A stretch of 64,000 nt of DNA from positions 3,348,001 to 3,412,000 of the forward strand of contig NZ_JADQDF010000001.1 in the NCBI RefSeq assembly GCF_019263585.2. The letters are read 5' to 3'. The DNA comes from Pseudonocardia oceani. Its GTDB lineage: Bacteria; Actinomycetota; Actinomycetes; Mycobacteriales; Pseudonocardiaceae. Positions 48,552 through 57,700 of this stretch are shown piece by piece (position 1 is the stretch's first letter; each line of letters starts with the position of its first letter). The translations under genes were made by a program, and so were the position numbers. The notes under the pieces were generated by a model. That model saw only the letters and a list, made by a program, of their open reading frames with translations, was not told the DNA's origin and made no database searches.

Positions 48552-49483
48552 CGACGACGACCGAACGACCGACGGAGCAGCCACCGGCCCGGCCCGCGCT
48601 GCGGCGCACCGGTGACTGGGCCCGGCGCGCGCCCCTGCTGCCCGCGCTGGTCTTCCTGATCATCGTGACGCAGCTGCCGTTCGTGGGCACGCTGGTGATC
48701 TCGTTCATGAACTGGAACGCCTACTACCCCGACGAGCGGGGGTTCGCCGGGTTCGACAACTTCGTGCGGGTCCTCACCGACGTCACCACGCGCGAGTCGA
48801 TCATCACGACGATCGTGCTGACGGTCTCGGTCGTGCTGGTCAGCCTGCTGCTCGGCATGCTCATCGCGCTGCTGCTGGACCGGGCGTTCCTCGGCCGCGG
48901 GTTCGTGCGGACGCTGATGATCACGCCCTTCCTCGTGGTGCCGGTCGCGGCCGCGCTCGTCTGGAAGCACGCGCTCTACAACCCGGAGTACGGCCTGTTC
49001 AACGGGCTGCTCACCGCCGTGTTCGGCGGGGGCGCGCCGCAGCCCGACTGGATCTCGACGACGCCGCTCACCGCGGTCGTCGCCGCGCTGGTGTGGCAGT
49101 GGACGCCGTTCATGATGCTGATCATCCTGGCGGGCCTGCAGAGCAAGCCGCTCGACGTCATCGAGGCCGCGCAGCTCGACGGCTGCTCGGCGTTCCAGGT
49201 CTTCCGGCACATGACCTTCCCGCACCTGCGCCAGTACCTGGAGCTCGGCGGGCTGCTCGGGTCGATCTACATCGTCCAGAACTTCGACGCGGTCTTCACC
49301 ATCACCTCGGGCGGTCTCGGCACCGCCAACCTGCCGTACACGATCTACCAGACCTTCTACAACGCGCAGGACTACGGCCGGGCGTCCGCCGCCGGTGTGG
49401 TCGTGGTGATCGGGACGATCCTGATCGCCACCCTGGCCCTGCGCACCGTGTCGTCGCTGTTCCGCGAGGAGGGTTCCCGATGA
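48548..49483 (+). CDS. ABC transporter permease, polyol/sugar type (first subunit)
   Basis: 311 residues, six hydrophobic segments starting with LLPALVFLIIVTQLPFVGTL. The MalF-type EAA loop, which docks the ATPase, is in VIEAAQLDGCSAFQVFRHM-TFPHL. Starts at ATG overlapping the binding-protein stop (ATGA) and overlaps the next permease in the same way. Confidence 0.93.
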   Translation: MTTTTERPTEQPPARPALRRTGDWARRAPLLPALVFLIIVTQLPFVGTLVISFMNWNAYYPDERGFAGFDNFVRVLTDVTTRESIITTIVLTVSVVLVSLLLGMLIALLLDRAFLGRGFVRTLMITPFLVVPVAAALVWKHALYNPEYGLFNGLLTAVFGGGAPQPDWISTTPLTAVVAALVWQWTPFMMLIILAGLQSKPLDVIEAAQLDGCSAFQVFRHMTFPHLRQYLELGGLLGSIYIVQNFDAVFTITSGGLGTANLPYTIYQTFYNAQDYGRASAAGVVVVIGTILIATLALRTVSSLFREEGSR

Positions 49484-50364
49484 CCGCGACCGTGGAGCGC
49501 CCGGCGCTCACCCCGTCCGAGGCGGCCGTCGCGCCGCCCCGGCGCAACCGATCGGGGCCCCTGCTGGGGATCCTCGCCTGGTTCGTCGGCCTGCTGTTCG
49601 TCCTGCCCGTCGTGTGGATGGTGCTGACGTCGTTCCACAGCGAGACCGACGCGGCCACGAACCCGCCGTCGGTGTTCGCGCCGCTCACCCTCGACGGCTA
49701 CCTCAACTTCTTCGGGTCGTCGACCGGCGCGAGCCCGTGGCCGCCGCTGCTCAACTCGATGACGGCGAGCGTGCTGTCGACGGTGCTGGTGCTCATCCTC
49801 GCGATCCCGGCCGCGTATGCGCTGTCGATCCGGCCGGTGCGCAAGTGGACCGACGTCATGTTCTTCTTCCTGTCCACGAAGATGCTGCCGGTCGTGGCGG
49901 GCCTGCTGCCGGTGTACCTGATCGCGCAGGGCATCGGGATGCTCGACAACATCTGGCTGCTGATCGTGCTCTACACGTCGATGAACCTGCCGATCGCGGT
50001 GTGGATGATGCGGTCGTTCCTGGCCGAGGTGCCCGTCGAGATCCTCGAGGCGGCGTCGGTGGACGGGGCGTCGCTGCTGCGGACGCTGCGCGTCATCGTC
50101 ATGCCGATCGTGCTGCCCGGCGTCGCGGCCACGTCGCTGATCTGCTTCATCTTCAGCTGGAACGAGCTGCTGTTCGCGCGCGTCCTCACCGCGACCGTCG
50201 CGCAGACGGCGCCGGTGTTCCTCACGAGCTTCGTCACCAGTCAGGGCCTGTTCCTGGCGAAGGTGTGCGCGGCGGCGGTGGTCGTGTCGCTCCCGGTGCT
50301 CATCGCCGGGTTCGCGGCGCAGGACAAGCTGGTGCAGGGCCTGTCGCTGGGGGCGGTCAAGTGA
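49480..50364 (+). CDS. ABC transporter permease, polyol/sugar type (second subunit)
   Basis: 294 residues, MalG-like, with six hydrophobic segments (ILAWFVGLLFVLPVVWMVLT first) and an EAA loop EILEAASVDGASLLRTLRVI. It partners the preceding permease. No ATP-binding subunit gene follows. The complex probably uses a shared MsiK-type ATPase encoded elsewhere. Overlaps the next gene by four bases (GTGA). Confidence 0.93.
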   Translation: MTATVERPALTPSEAAVAPPRRNRSGPLLGILAWFVGLLFVLPVVWMVLTSFHSETDAATNPPSVFAPLTLDGYLNFFGSSTGASPWPPLLNSMTASVLSTVLVLILAIPAAYALSIRPVRKWTDVMFFFLSTKMLPVVAGLLPVYLIAQGIGMLDNIWLLIVLYTSMNLPIAVWMMRSFLAEVPVEILEAASVDGASLLRTLRVIVMPIVLPGVAATSLICFIFSWNELLFARVLTATVAQTAPVFLTSFVTSQGLFLAKVCAAAVVVSLPVLIAGFAAQDKLVQGLSLGAVK

Positions 50365-51347
50365 GGGCGGCGGTCATCTCGGCCGACCGGGTCACCGTCG
50401 AGACGGTCCCGGACCCGACGCCGGGGCCGCGCGAGGTCGTCGTCGCCGTCGCGGCGTGCGGGATCTGCGGCACCGATCTGCACATCGCCGACGGCGAGTT
50501 CGCGCCGACGCTCCCGGTCACGCCGGGGCACGAGTTCGCGGGGGAGGTCGTCGGCATCGGGACCGACGTCACCGAGCTCCGCGTCGGCGACCAGGTCGCG
50601 GTCGACCCGTCGCTGCACTGCGGCGAGTGCTACTTCTGCCGCCGCGGCCGGGGCAACCTCTGCGAGCGCTGGGCCGCGATCGGCGTCTCGACGACGGGCG
50701 GCGCGGCCGAGTACGCCGTGGCGCCCGTGGCGAACTGCGTCGTGCTGCCGCCCGGCGTCGCCCCGGCGGACGCGGCGCTGATCGAGCCGCTGTCGTGCGC
50801 GGTCCGCGGCTTCGACGTGCTCGCTCCCCACCTGGGCGACCACTACCTCATCTACGGCGCCGGCACGATGGGCCTGATGATGATGGAGCTGGCCAAGCGC
50901 GCGGGCGCGGCCAGCGTCAGCATGGTCGACCTCAACCCGGCGCGGCTGGAGACGGCGAAGGAGCTCGGCTGCACCCACACCGTCACCAGCGCCGACGAGC
51001 TGGAGCAGCAGCGCGGTTGGGACAACGTCATCGACTGCACCGGCGTCGTCGCCGCCATCGAGGACGGACTGGGCCGCGTGATCCGCGGCGGCACGTTCCA
51101 GCAGTTCGGGGTGGCCAACGAGGACGCCGTCGCCCGGTTCTCGCCGTTCCGGGTCTACAACCAGGAGATCCGGATCATCGGGTCGATGGCGGTGCTGCAC
51201 AGCTTCGAGCGCGCTGCCGAGCTGTTCGCCGACGGCGTGCTGCGCCCGGAGATCATGATCAGCGACCGGAAGCCGCTGGAGGAGTACCCGGCGGCGCTGG
51301 AGCAGTTCCGCGCCGGGGTCGGGCGCAAGATCCAGGTCCGGCCCTGA
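50361..51347 (+). CDS. Zinc-dependent alcohol/polyol dehydrogenase
   Basis: 328 residues from GTG at 50361, medium-chain dehydrogenase. The catalytic zinc ligands are Cys in ACGICGTDLH and His-Glu in TPGHEFAGEV. A structural zinc cluster is seen in SLHCGECYFCRRGRGNLCE. The Rossmann motif is YLIYGAGTMGLMMMELAK. It probably oxidises a sugar alcohol brought in by the upstream transporter. It is translationally coupled to both neighbours. Confidence 0.93.
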   Translation: MRAAVISADRVTVETVPDPTPGPREVVVAVAACGICGTDLHIADGEFAPTLPVTPGHEFAGEVVGIGTDVTELRVGDQVAVDPSLHCGECYFCRRGRGNLCERWAAIGVSTTGGAAEYAVAPVANCVVLPPGVAPADAALIEPLSCAVRGFDVLAPHLGDHYLIYGAGTMGLMMMELAKRAGAASVSMVDLNPARLETAKELGCTHTVTSADELEQQRGWDNVIDCTGVVAAIEDGLGRVIRGGTFQQFGVANEDAVARFSPFRVYNQEIRIIGSMAVLHSFERAAELFADGVLRPEIMISDRKPLEEYPAALEQFRAGVGRKIQVRP

Positions 51348-52356
51348 TGCGGGCCGCGGTGCTGCGCGGGGCCGGCGACGTCGCACTCGTCGAGCGCGAG
51401 GCGCCGCGGCCGGGCCCGGGCGAGGTGCTCGTCGACGTCTCGTCCGTCGGCGTCTGCGGGTCCGACGTGCACTACTACGAGCACGGGCGGATCGGCCGGT
51501 TCGTCGTCGACGAGCCGCTGGTGCTCGGGCACGAGGCGGCCGGCGTCATCAGCGCGCTGGGCGAGGGCGTCACCGGGCGGCACGTGGGGCAGCGGGTGTC
51601 GGTCGAGCCGGGGGTGCCCGACCGCTCCTGCCCGCGGTGCCTCGCCGGTCGCTACAACCTCTGCCCCGACGTCCGCTTCTTCGCCACCCCGCCCGTGGAC
51701 GGGGCGTTCGCCGAGCAGGTGGTGGTGCACCAGGCGTTCGCGCACCCGTGCCCGACGCCCTGAGCGACGACGCCGCCGCGCTGCTCGAACCGCTGTCGGT
51801 CGGGCTGTGGGCGTGCACGAAGGGGCGGGTCGGCGCGGGCTCGCGGGTGCTCGTGACGGGTGCGGGGCCGATCGGACTCGTCGCGGTGCAGGCCGCGCTG
51901 GCCGCCGGGGCGACCTCGGTGACGGTGTCGGACGTCAACCCGTCCCGGCTGGCGCTCGCGCGGTCGCTCGGCGCCACCGACACGGTGGACGCCCGGTCGG
52001 GGTCGGTGCTCGACGTGCCGCCGCCCGAGGTCCTGCTGGAGTGCTCCGGCTTCCCGCCGGTGATCTCCGAGGGCATCCGGGCGCTGGCGCCGGCCGGGCG
52101 CGCGGTCCTCGTCGGCATGGGGGGCGACGAGGTGGCGCTGCCGCTGTCGGTGGTGCAGGAGCGCGAGCTGGAGGTGACCGGCACGTTCCGCTACGCCAAC
52201 ACGTGGCCGACCGCGATCGCGCTGGTCGCGGGAGGGCGCATCGACCTCGACCGGCTGGTCACCGGCCGCTACCCGCTCGCCGACGCCGAGGCGTCGCTGA
52301 CGGTGGGGCGCACCGACCCGTCGTCGGTGAAGGTGGTGGTGCACCCGGGCGCGTGA
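51347..52356 (+). pseudogene. Sorbitol/xylitol-type zinc dehydrogenase with a one-base frameshift
   Basis: The first part (ATG 51347 to stop 51763) has the N-terminal half of a polyol dehydrogenase: VGVCGSDVHYYEHGRIG (zinc Cys), LVLGHEAAGVI (zinc His-Glu) and CPRCLAGRYNLCPD. It derails at AFAHPCPTP-stop. The sequel, VPDALSDDAAALLEPLSVGL, then VLVTGAGPIGLVAVQAALAA and the C-terminus, is one frame away and runs to 52356. One missing C in CACCCGTGCCC near 51745 repairs it to about 336 residues. The HYYEHG motif is typical of sorbitol, xylitol and L-iditol dehydrogenases. Error and true mutation cannot be told apart here. Confidence 0.8.
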
Positions 52357-52387
52357 CCGCGCCCCGCGGGCCCTGTTCGTCTTCGGT

Positions 52388-53686
52388 TCAGTCGAAGTAG
52401 CGCGGCACGTCCAGCGGGCCGCCCGCTGCGGCGAACTCGGTGTGCACGGCGTCGCGCAGGCCGGCGTCGGCGAGGTAGTCGGCGGCGGTGAGCGCGAGGC
52501 CCAGCGCGCCGTCGCGGACGGCGGCGTCACCGGCCGGGCCGCCGGCCGCCGTCGCGAACTCGGCGGTGTGCAGGGCCGCGTCGGCGACGGCGATCATCGG
52601 GTGGATCGCGGGCATCCGGAAGCTGAGGTTGCCCAGGTCCGTGGAGCCGGTGAGGAACTCCGGGACGACGCCGGGCGGCAGAGGGGTCCGCCCGGCGGGC
52701 TCCTGGTTGACGGCCCAGCGGGCGGCGAGCGCCTGGTTGAAGCGGATCGGCAGGTACGCGGGCTGGCCGTCCCAGCTCAGCTCGACCGAGCAGCCGTGCA
52801 TCGTCGCCGCGCCCTCGGCGACGGCGGTGACGCGGGCGGCGAGGTCGCGCAGCGTCTCCGGGTCGGCCGAGCGCAGGTAGAACAGCAGCGCGGCGCGCTC
52901 GGGCACGACGTTCGGGCGCGCGCCGCCGTCGGTGAAGACGCCGTGCGCGCGGTCGGTGCCGGGCAGGTGCTGGCGCAGCGCGGCGACGCCCTGGTAGGCG
53001 GACACGGCGGCGTCGAGCGCGTTGCGGCCCATGAACGGCTGCGCGGCGGCGTGCGCGGCGACCCCGCGGAACACCATCTCCACCTGCCGCCGCCCGAGGA
53101 ACGGGTGCATCGCCACGTCGTGGCCGAAGGGGTGGAGCATGACGACGGCGTCGACGTCGTCGAACACGCCCGCCCGCGCGAGCGTCTCCTTGCCGCCGCC
53201 GCCCTCCTCGGCGGGCGTGCCGATGAGCGACACCCGCCCCCCGGTCTCCGCGACGACCTCCGCCGCCGCGAGGAACCCGCCCACCGCCGTCGAGCAGATG
53301 ATGTTGTGGCCGCAGGCGTGGCCGACGCCGGGCAGCGCGTCGTACTCGGCGAGCACGGCCACGTGGGGGCCGTCGCCGCCGCGGCGCGCGACGAACGCGG
53401 TGTCCAGCCCGCCGATCCCGACCTCGGCCCCGTGCCCGTGCCGCTCCAGCAGCGCGACCACCTGCCGGACCGACCGGTGCTCGGCGAACCCCTCCTCGGG
53501 GTGGGCGTGCAGGTCGCGGCTCAGGGCGACGAGCTCGTCCCCGGCCCGCCGCACCCCCTCGGCCACCCGCTCCCGCACCACGGCCGGGGCCCCGGAGTGG
53601 GCCGACGTCAGCGGTTCGGCCGTCTCCACCCGGTGCGCGGTGGCGGCGGAGAGGGCGCGGAGGTAGGTGTCGTCGGGAACGGTCAT
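52388..53686 (-). CDS. M20-family amidohydrolase (AbgB/p-aminobenzoyl-glutamate hydrolase-like)
   Basis: 432 residues from ATG at 53686. Metal-binding segments are visible: VLAEYDALPGVGHACGHNII, TPAEEGGGGKETL (Glu pair) and VVMLHPFGHDVAMH, with the dimerisation domain in between (FRGVAAHAAAQPFMGRNALD). A late FLTGSTDLGNLSF-RMP provides the final ligand region. These enzymes cleave amide bonds of N-acyl amino acids or aminobenzoyl-glutamate. It is convergent with the dehydrogenase operon, and its upstream region contains a 62-base palindrome. Confidence 0.9.
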   Translation of the reverse strand: MTVPDDTYLRALSAATAHRVETAEPLTSAHSGAPAVVRERVAEGVRRAGDELVALSRDLHAHPEEGFAEHRSVRQVVALLERHGHGAEVGIGGLDTAFVARRGGDGPHVAVLAEYDALPGVGHACGHNIICSTAVGGFLAAAEVVAETGGRVSLIGTPAEEGGGGKETLARAGVFDDVDAVVMLHPFGHDVAMHPFLGRRQVEMVFRGVAAHAAAQPFMGRNALDAAVSAYQGVAALRQHLPGTDRAHGVFTDGGARPNVVPERAALLFYLRSADPETLRDLAARVTAVAEGAATMHGCSVELSWDGQPAYLPIRFNQALAARWAVNQEPAGRTPLPPGVVPEFLTGSTDLGNLSFRMPAIHPMIAVADAALHTAEFATAAGGPAGDAAVRDGALGLALTAADYLADAGLRDAVHTEFAAAGGPLDVPRYFD

Positions 53687-53710
53687 CGCCGAGACGCTAG
53701 GCCCCTGCAC

Positions 53711-53772
53711 GCACGAGATCCACCTCAGCGGGGTTCCACGGGCCGACGACCCCGTTCACGTCGATCTCGTGC
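53711..53772. repeat. 62-base palindromic element, copy 1
   Basis: Ends are perfect 10-base complements (GCACGAGATC at 53711-53720, GATCTCGTGC at 53763-53772). An inner CGGGGT/ACCCCG pair forms a second stem. It lies between the M20 start and the DUF559 start and shares ACGAGATCCACCT-[C/G]-AGCGGGGT with copy 2 at 54687-54748. The two outermost base pairs differ but compensate. Confidence 0.75.
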
Positions 53773-53827
53773 TGCGAGATGTTCCGAACGGCCACGGGAG
53801 CCGTGTCCCTGCGGCCATGATCCACCT

Positions 53828-54703
53828 GTGTCCGTACCGGGGTGGCCCGTCGCCTTCCGCGGCTCGGCGGCCGTGGCCGCGGGTCTGGTGACGAGGGACG
53901 TGCTGCGCGGGCCGCGATTCGTCCGCCTCCTCCCCGACGTCTACGTGGCCGCCGGCCAGGAACCGGACCTGGAGCTGCGCTCGCACGCGGCGTACCGCTA
54001 CGTCGAGGGCCGCGGTGTGCTGTCCGGGTACTCGGCCGCCGAGGTGCTCGGTGCGTCGTGCGGGCCGCAGGACGCCCCGGCGGAGGTGACGGTCCCGCGC
54101 GGGAAGCAGCGCGAGCACCCCGGCCTGCTGGTCCGCCGGGCCGTGCTGGCGCCGGGAGAGATCCGGGACGTGGGCACTCTCCGGACCACCACGCCGTTGC
54201 GCACCGCATACGACCTCGCCCGCCGGGGCACGTTGGTGGAGCGGGTGGTGGCCGTCGACGCCCTGTCCCGGCGGCACGGATTCCCTCCCGACCTGCTGCT
54301 GAACTTCGTCGTCCACTTCCCCCGCGCGCGCGGCAACGACGCCGTCGCCGAGGTGCTGGCCTACGCCGACCGCCGGTCGGGCTCACCGATGGAGACCCGC
54401 CTGCGCCTGCTGCTGGAGTTCGCGGGGCTACCGCGGCCGCAGGTGCAGTGGGTCGTGCAGGACGAGCGGGCCCGCCGGGCCGTGTGGCTGGATCTCGCCT
54501 ACCCCGAACGCATGATCGGGATCGAGTACGAGGGAGAGGGGCACACCACTCGGGAGCGCGTGCTGCGTGACATCGGCCGGGGCACCGACCTCGTCGACAA
54601 GGGCTGGCGGCTCTACCGGTACACGAAGTACGAGATCCTCGGCGAGCCGGAGAAGATCGTCGCGCAGATCTCCCGCGCCTACGGCGCGACGAGATCCACC
54701 TGA
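53828..54703 (+). CDS. DUF559 (VSR-like endonuclease fold) protein with AbiEi-like N-terminus
   Basis: 291 residues from GTG at 53828. The N-terminal half (AVAAGLVTRDVLRGPRFVRL, then DVYVAAG and a SGYSAAEVLGASCG helix) resembles the AbiEi-type antitoxin/winged-helix region seen in many actinobacterial proteins of this kind. The C-terminal half has a DUF559 nuclease-like pattern: SPMETRLRLLLEFAGLPRPQ, VWLDLAYPERMIGIEYEG-EGH, and GWRLYRYTKYEIL. The acidic residues in the LDLAYP and GIEYEG strands would be the metal site. The last codons and stop lie inside a 62-base palindrome, and a related palindrome precedes the gene. Function is unknown. Confidence 0.85.
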   Translation: MSVPGWPVAFRGSAAVAAGLVTRDVLRGPRFVRLLPDVYVAAGQEPDLELRSHAAYRYVEGRGVLSGYSAAEVLGASCGPQDAPAEVTVPRGKQREHPGLLVRRAVLAPGEIRDVGTLRTTTPLRTAYDLARRGTLVERVVAVDALSRRHGFPPDLLLNFVVHFPRARGNDAVAEVLAYADRRSGSPMETRLRLLLEFAGLPRPQVQWVVQDERARRAVWLDLAYPERMIGIEYEGEGHTTRERVLRDIGRGTDLVDKGWRLYRYTKYEILGEPEKIVAQISRAYGATRST

Positions 54704-54748
54704 GCGGGGTCCACGAGCCTCGCAACCCCGCTGGTGTAGATCTCGTCG
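54687..54748. repeat. 62-base palindromic element, copy 2
   Basis: Same length and design as copy 1: outer arms CGACGAGATC (54687-54696) and GATCTCGTCG (54739-54748), with inner AGCGGGGT and ACCCCGCT. The 5' arm encodes the last codons of the DUF559 gene and contains its stop. It ends just before the convergent hrpA stop, so it may also terminate both transcripts. Confidence 0.75.
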
Positions 54749-54751
54749 GGT

Positions 54752-57700
54752 TCAGGCGCGGGGGAGGGCGTCGATCGCGCTCTGGATCCGCTTGATCGAC
54801 ACCGGGTACCGCGTGCGCATCGGGTGGGCGTACAGCGAGACCCGCAGCTCCTCGATCATCCAGCGGACCTCCCGCAGCTCCGGCGACGGCTCCACGCCCG
54901 GTGGTAGGGCGGCGAGCTCGGCCGCGTACTCGTCGGCGACCACCCGCACCTGCGCGGTCCACTCGGCGTCGCGCACCGGGTCGACGCGCAGCTTCTCGAT
55001 CCGCCGCTCGACGGCCTCCAGGTAGCGCGCCACGTCGCCGAGGCGGGAGGCGCCGGCCGCCGTGGCGAAGCCGGGGCCGACGAGCGCGGCGAGCTGGGCC
55101 TCGACGTCGGCCAGCCCGGCCTGCACGCCCGGCGTCCGGTGCGTGTCGGCGAGCAGGGCCTGCACGCGCAGCCGGACGTCCAGGACCGCGCGGACGGCGT
55201 GCAGCACCCGCAGCGTGGTCGGTACCAGCTTCTCGCGGAACACCTTCTGCGCACGCAGGTAGGAGCGCTCGTCGAAGGGCGGGCCGCCGACCGCGGCGAC
55301 CAGGGCGTCGGCCGCGCAGACCGTGCAGTCCTCCAGCAGCGCCGCGACCGAGCCGTGCGGGTTGCGGGCCAGCGCGAGCCTCGCTGCGTTGTCGAGGTCG
55401 CGCTGCACCTGCTTGGCCGGCGACGGGGTGTCGAGCAGCAGCAGGCGCCGCACGCCGCGGTGGTGCGCGGGGTCGCGCTCGGCGGCCGTCGGCCAGACCC
55501 GGACGTCGACGGACGCACCCCGGTCGACCAGCCCCGGGTAGCCGGTGACGGTGTGGCGCCCGCGGCGGATCGCGTGCTCGCGCGGCAGCGTGCCGATCGT
55601 CCAGGTGGTGAGGCCGGTGCGCTCCAGCTCGACGCCCGCCGCGGCGAGCTCGGCGCGCACCTTCGGCGCCAGCTCCCGGCGCAGGGCCTCCAGGTCGGTG
55701 CCGCGGGTGACCTCGTGCCCTGCCTCGTCGACGACGCGGAACGTGACGGTCAGGTGCTCGGGCAACCGCCCCAGCTCCCACGCCTCGCGCGGGATGGTGA
55801 CGTTCTTCATCCGGCCGAGCTCGCGCTCCAGGCCGTCGAGCAGCGGTTCGTCCTGGTCGCGCAGGCGGGCGAGCACGGCGCGGGCGTGGTCGGGAGCGGG
55901 GGCGAAGTTGCGGCGCAGCGTCTTCGGCAGCGTCTTGATCAGCGCCGTGACGAGCTCCTCGCGCAGGCCCGGCACCTGCCACGTGAACGGGGTCGGGTCG
56001 ATCTGGTGCAGCGCGGCCACCGGCACGTCGACGGTGACGCCGTCGTGCGCGCGGCCCGGCTCGAACGCGTAGGACAGCGGCAGCGTGAGGCCGCCGGCCT
56101 CCACGGCGTCGGGGTAGGCGCTGCGGTCGACCCCGTCGGCGGCCGAGGTGACGAGCATGTCCTCGGTGAAGTCCAGCAGCGTGGCGTCGCGGTTCTTGCG
56201 CCACCACGAGTCGAAGTGCCGCCCGGACACGACGTGCGCCGGGATCCGCGCCTCGTAGAACGCCACGAGCGTCTCCTCGTCGACGACCAGGTCGCGCCGG
56301 CGCGTGCGGTGCTCCAGCTCCTCGACGTCCTCGAGCAGCGCGCGGTTGGCGTGGAAGAAGTGGTGGCGGGTGTCCCAGTCGCCCTCGACGAGCGCGTGCC
56401 GGACGAACAGCTCGCGTGCGACCTCGGGGTCGATCCGGCCGTAGTCGACGGTGCGGTCGACGACGATCGGCACCCCGTACAGCGTGACCCGCTCGACGGC
56501 GACGGCCGCCGCGCGCTTGCGCGACCAGTGCGGCTCCGAGTACGTGCGCTTGACCAGGTGCCCGGCCAGCGGCTCGACCCACTCCGGCTTGATCCGCGCG
56601 ACGGTCCGGGCGAAGAGCCGGCTCGTCTCGACGAGCTCCGCGGCCATCACCCAACGCGGCCCCTTCTTCGCCAACGACGACCCCGGGAAGATCATGAACT
56701 TGGCCCCGCGCGCGCCGAGGTACTCCTTCGTCTCGGCCTCGCGCAGCCCGATCTGCGACAGCAGGCCGGCGAGCACCGAGGTGTGGACCGCGTCGGGGGA
56801 GGCGTCGGCGTCGTTCAGCGTCATGCCCGCGTTGCGGGCGGCCGAGCGCAGCTGCGCGTGCAGGTCCTGCCACTCGCGGATGCGCAGGTAGTGCAGGAAC
56901 TCCTCGCGCAGCGTCCTGCGGAACCGGCTGCCCGACAGCTCCTGGCGCAGCTCGTTGACGTGGGTCCAGAGGTTGCGGAAGGCGAGGAAGTCGCTGCCGT
57001 CCTCGGCGAAGCGCGCGTGCTTCTCGTCGGCGGCCTGGCGCTGCTCGGTCGGGCGCTCGCGGGGGTCCTGCACCGACAGCGCGGCGGCGATGACGAGTAC
57101 CTCGCGCAGGCAGCTGTTGCGGTCGGCCTCCACGAGCATCCGGCCCAGGCGGGGGTCGACGGGCAGCGACGCGAGCGCGCGGCCGACGGCGGTGAGACCC
57201 TTCGCGGCGTCCAGCGCGCCCAGCTCGTGCAGCAGCGCGAGCCCGTCGTCGACGCTGCGGCGGTCGGGCGGGTCGACGAACGGGAACTCGGTGATCTCGC
57301 CGAGCTCCAGCGAGATCATCTGCAGGACGACCGACGCCAGGTTGGTGCGCAGGATCTCCGGGTCGGTGAACTCGGGGCGAGCGTCGAAGTCGTCCTCGGC
57401 GTAGAGGCGGATGCAGATGCCGTCGGCGACGCGGCCGCAGCGCCCGGCGCGCTGGTTGGCGCTGGCCTGGCTGACCTTCTCGATCGGCAGCCGCTGCACC
57501 TTCAACCGCCGCGAGTAGCGGGAGATGCGGGCGAGGCCGGGGTCGATGACGTAGCGGATGCCGGGCACCGTCAGCGAGGTCTCGGCGACGTTGGTGGCGA
57601 GCACGACGCGCCGCCCCAGCGAGCCCTGCTTCGGCGCGAACACCCGCTGCTGCTCCGCCGTGGTCTGGCGCGCGTAGAGCGGGAGGATCTCGATCCCCGG

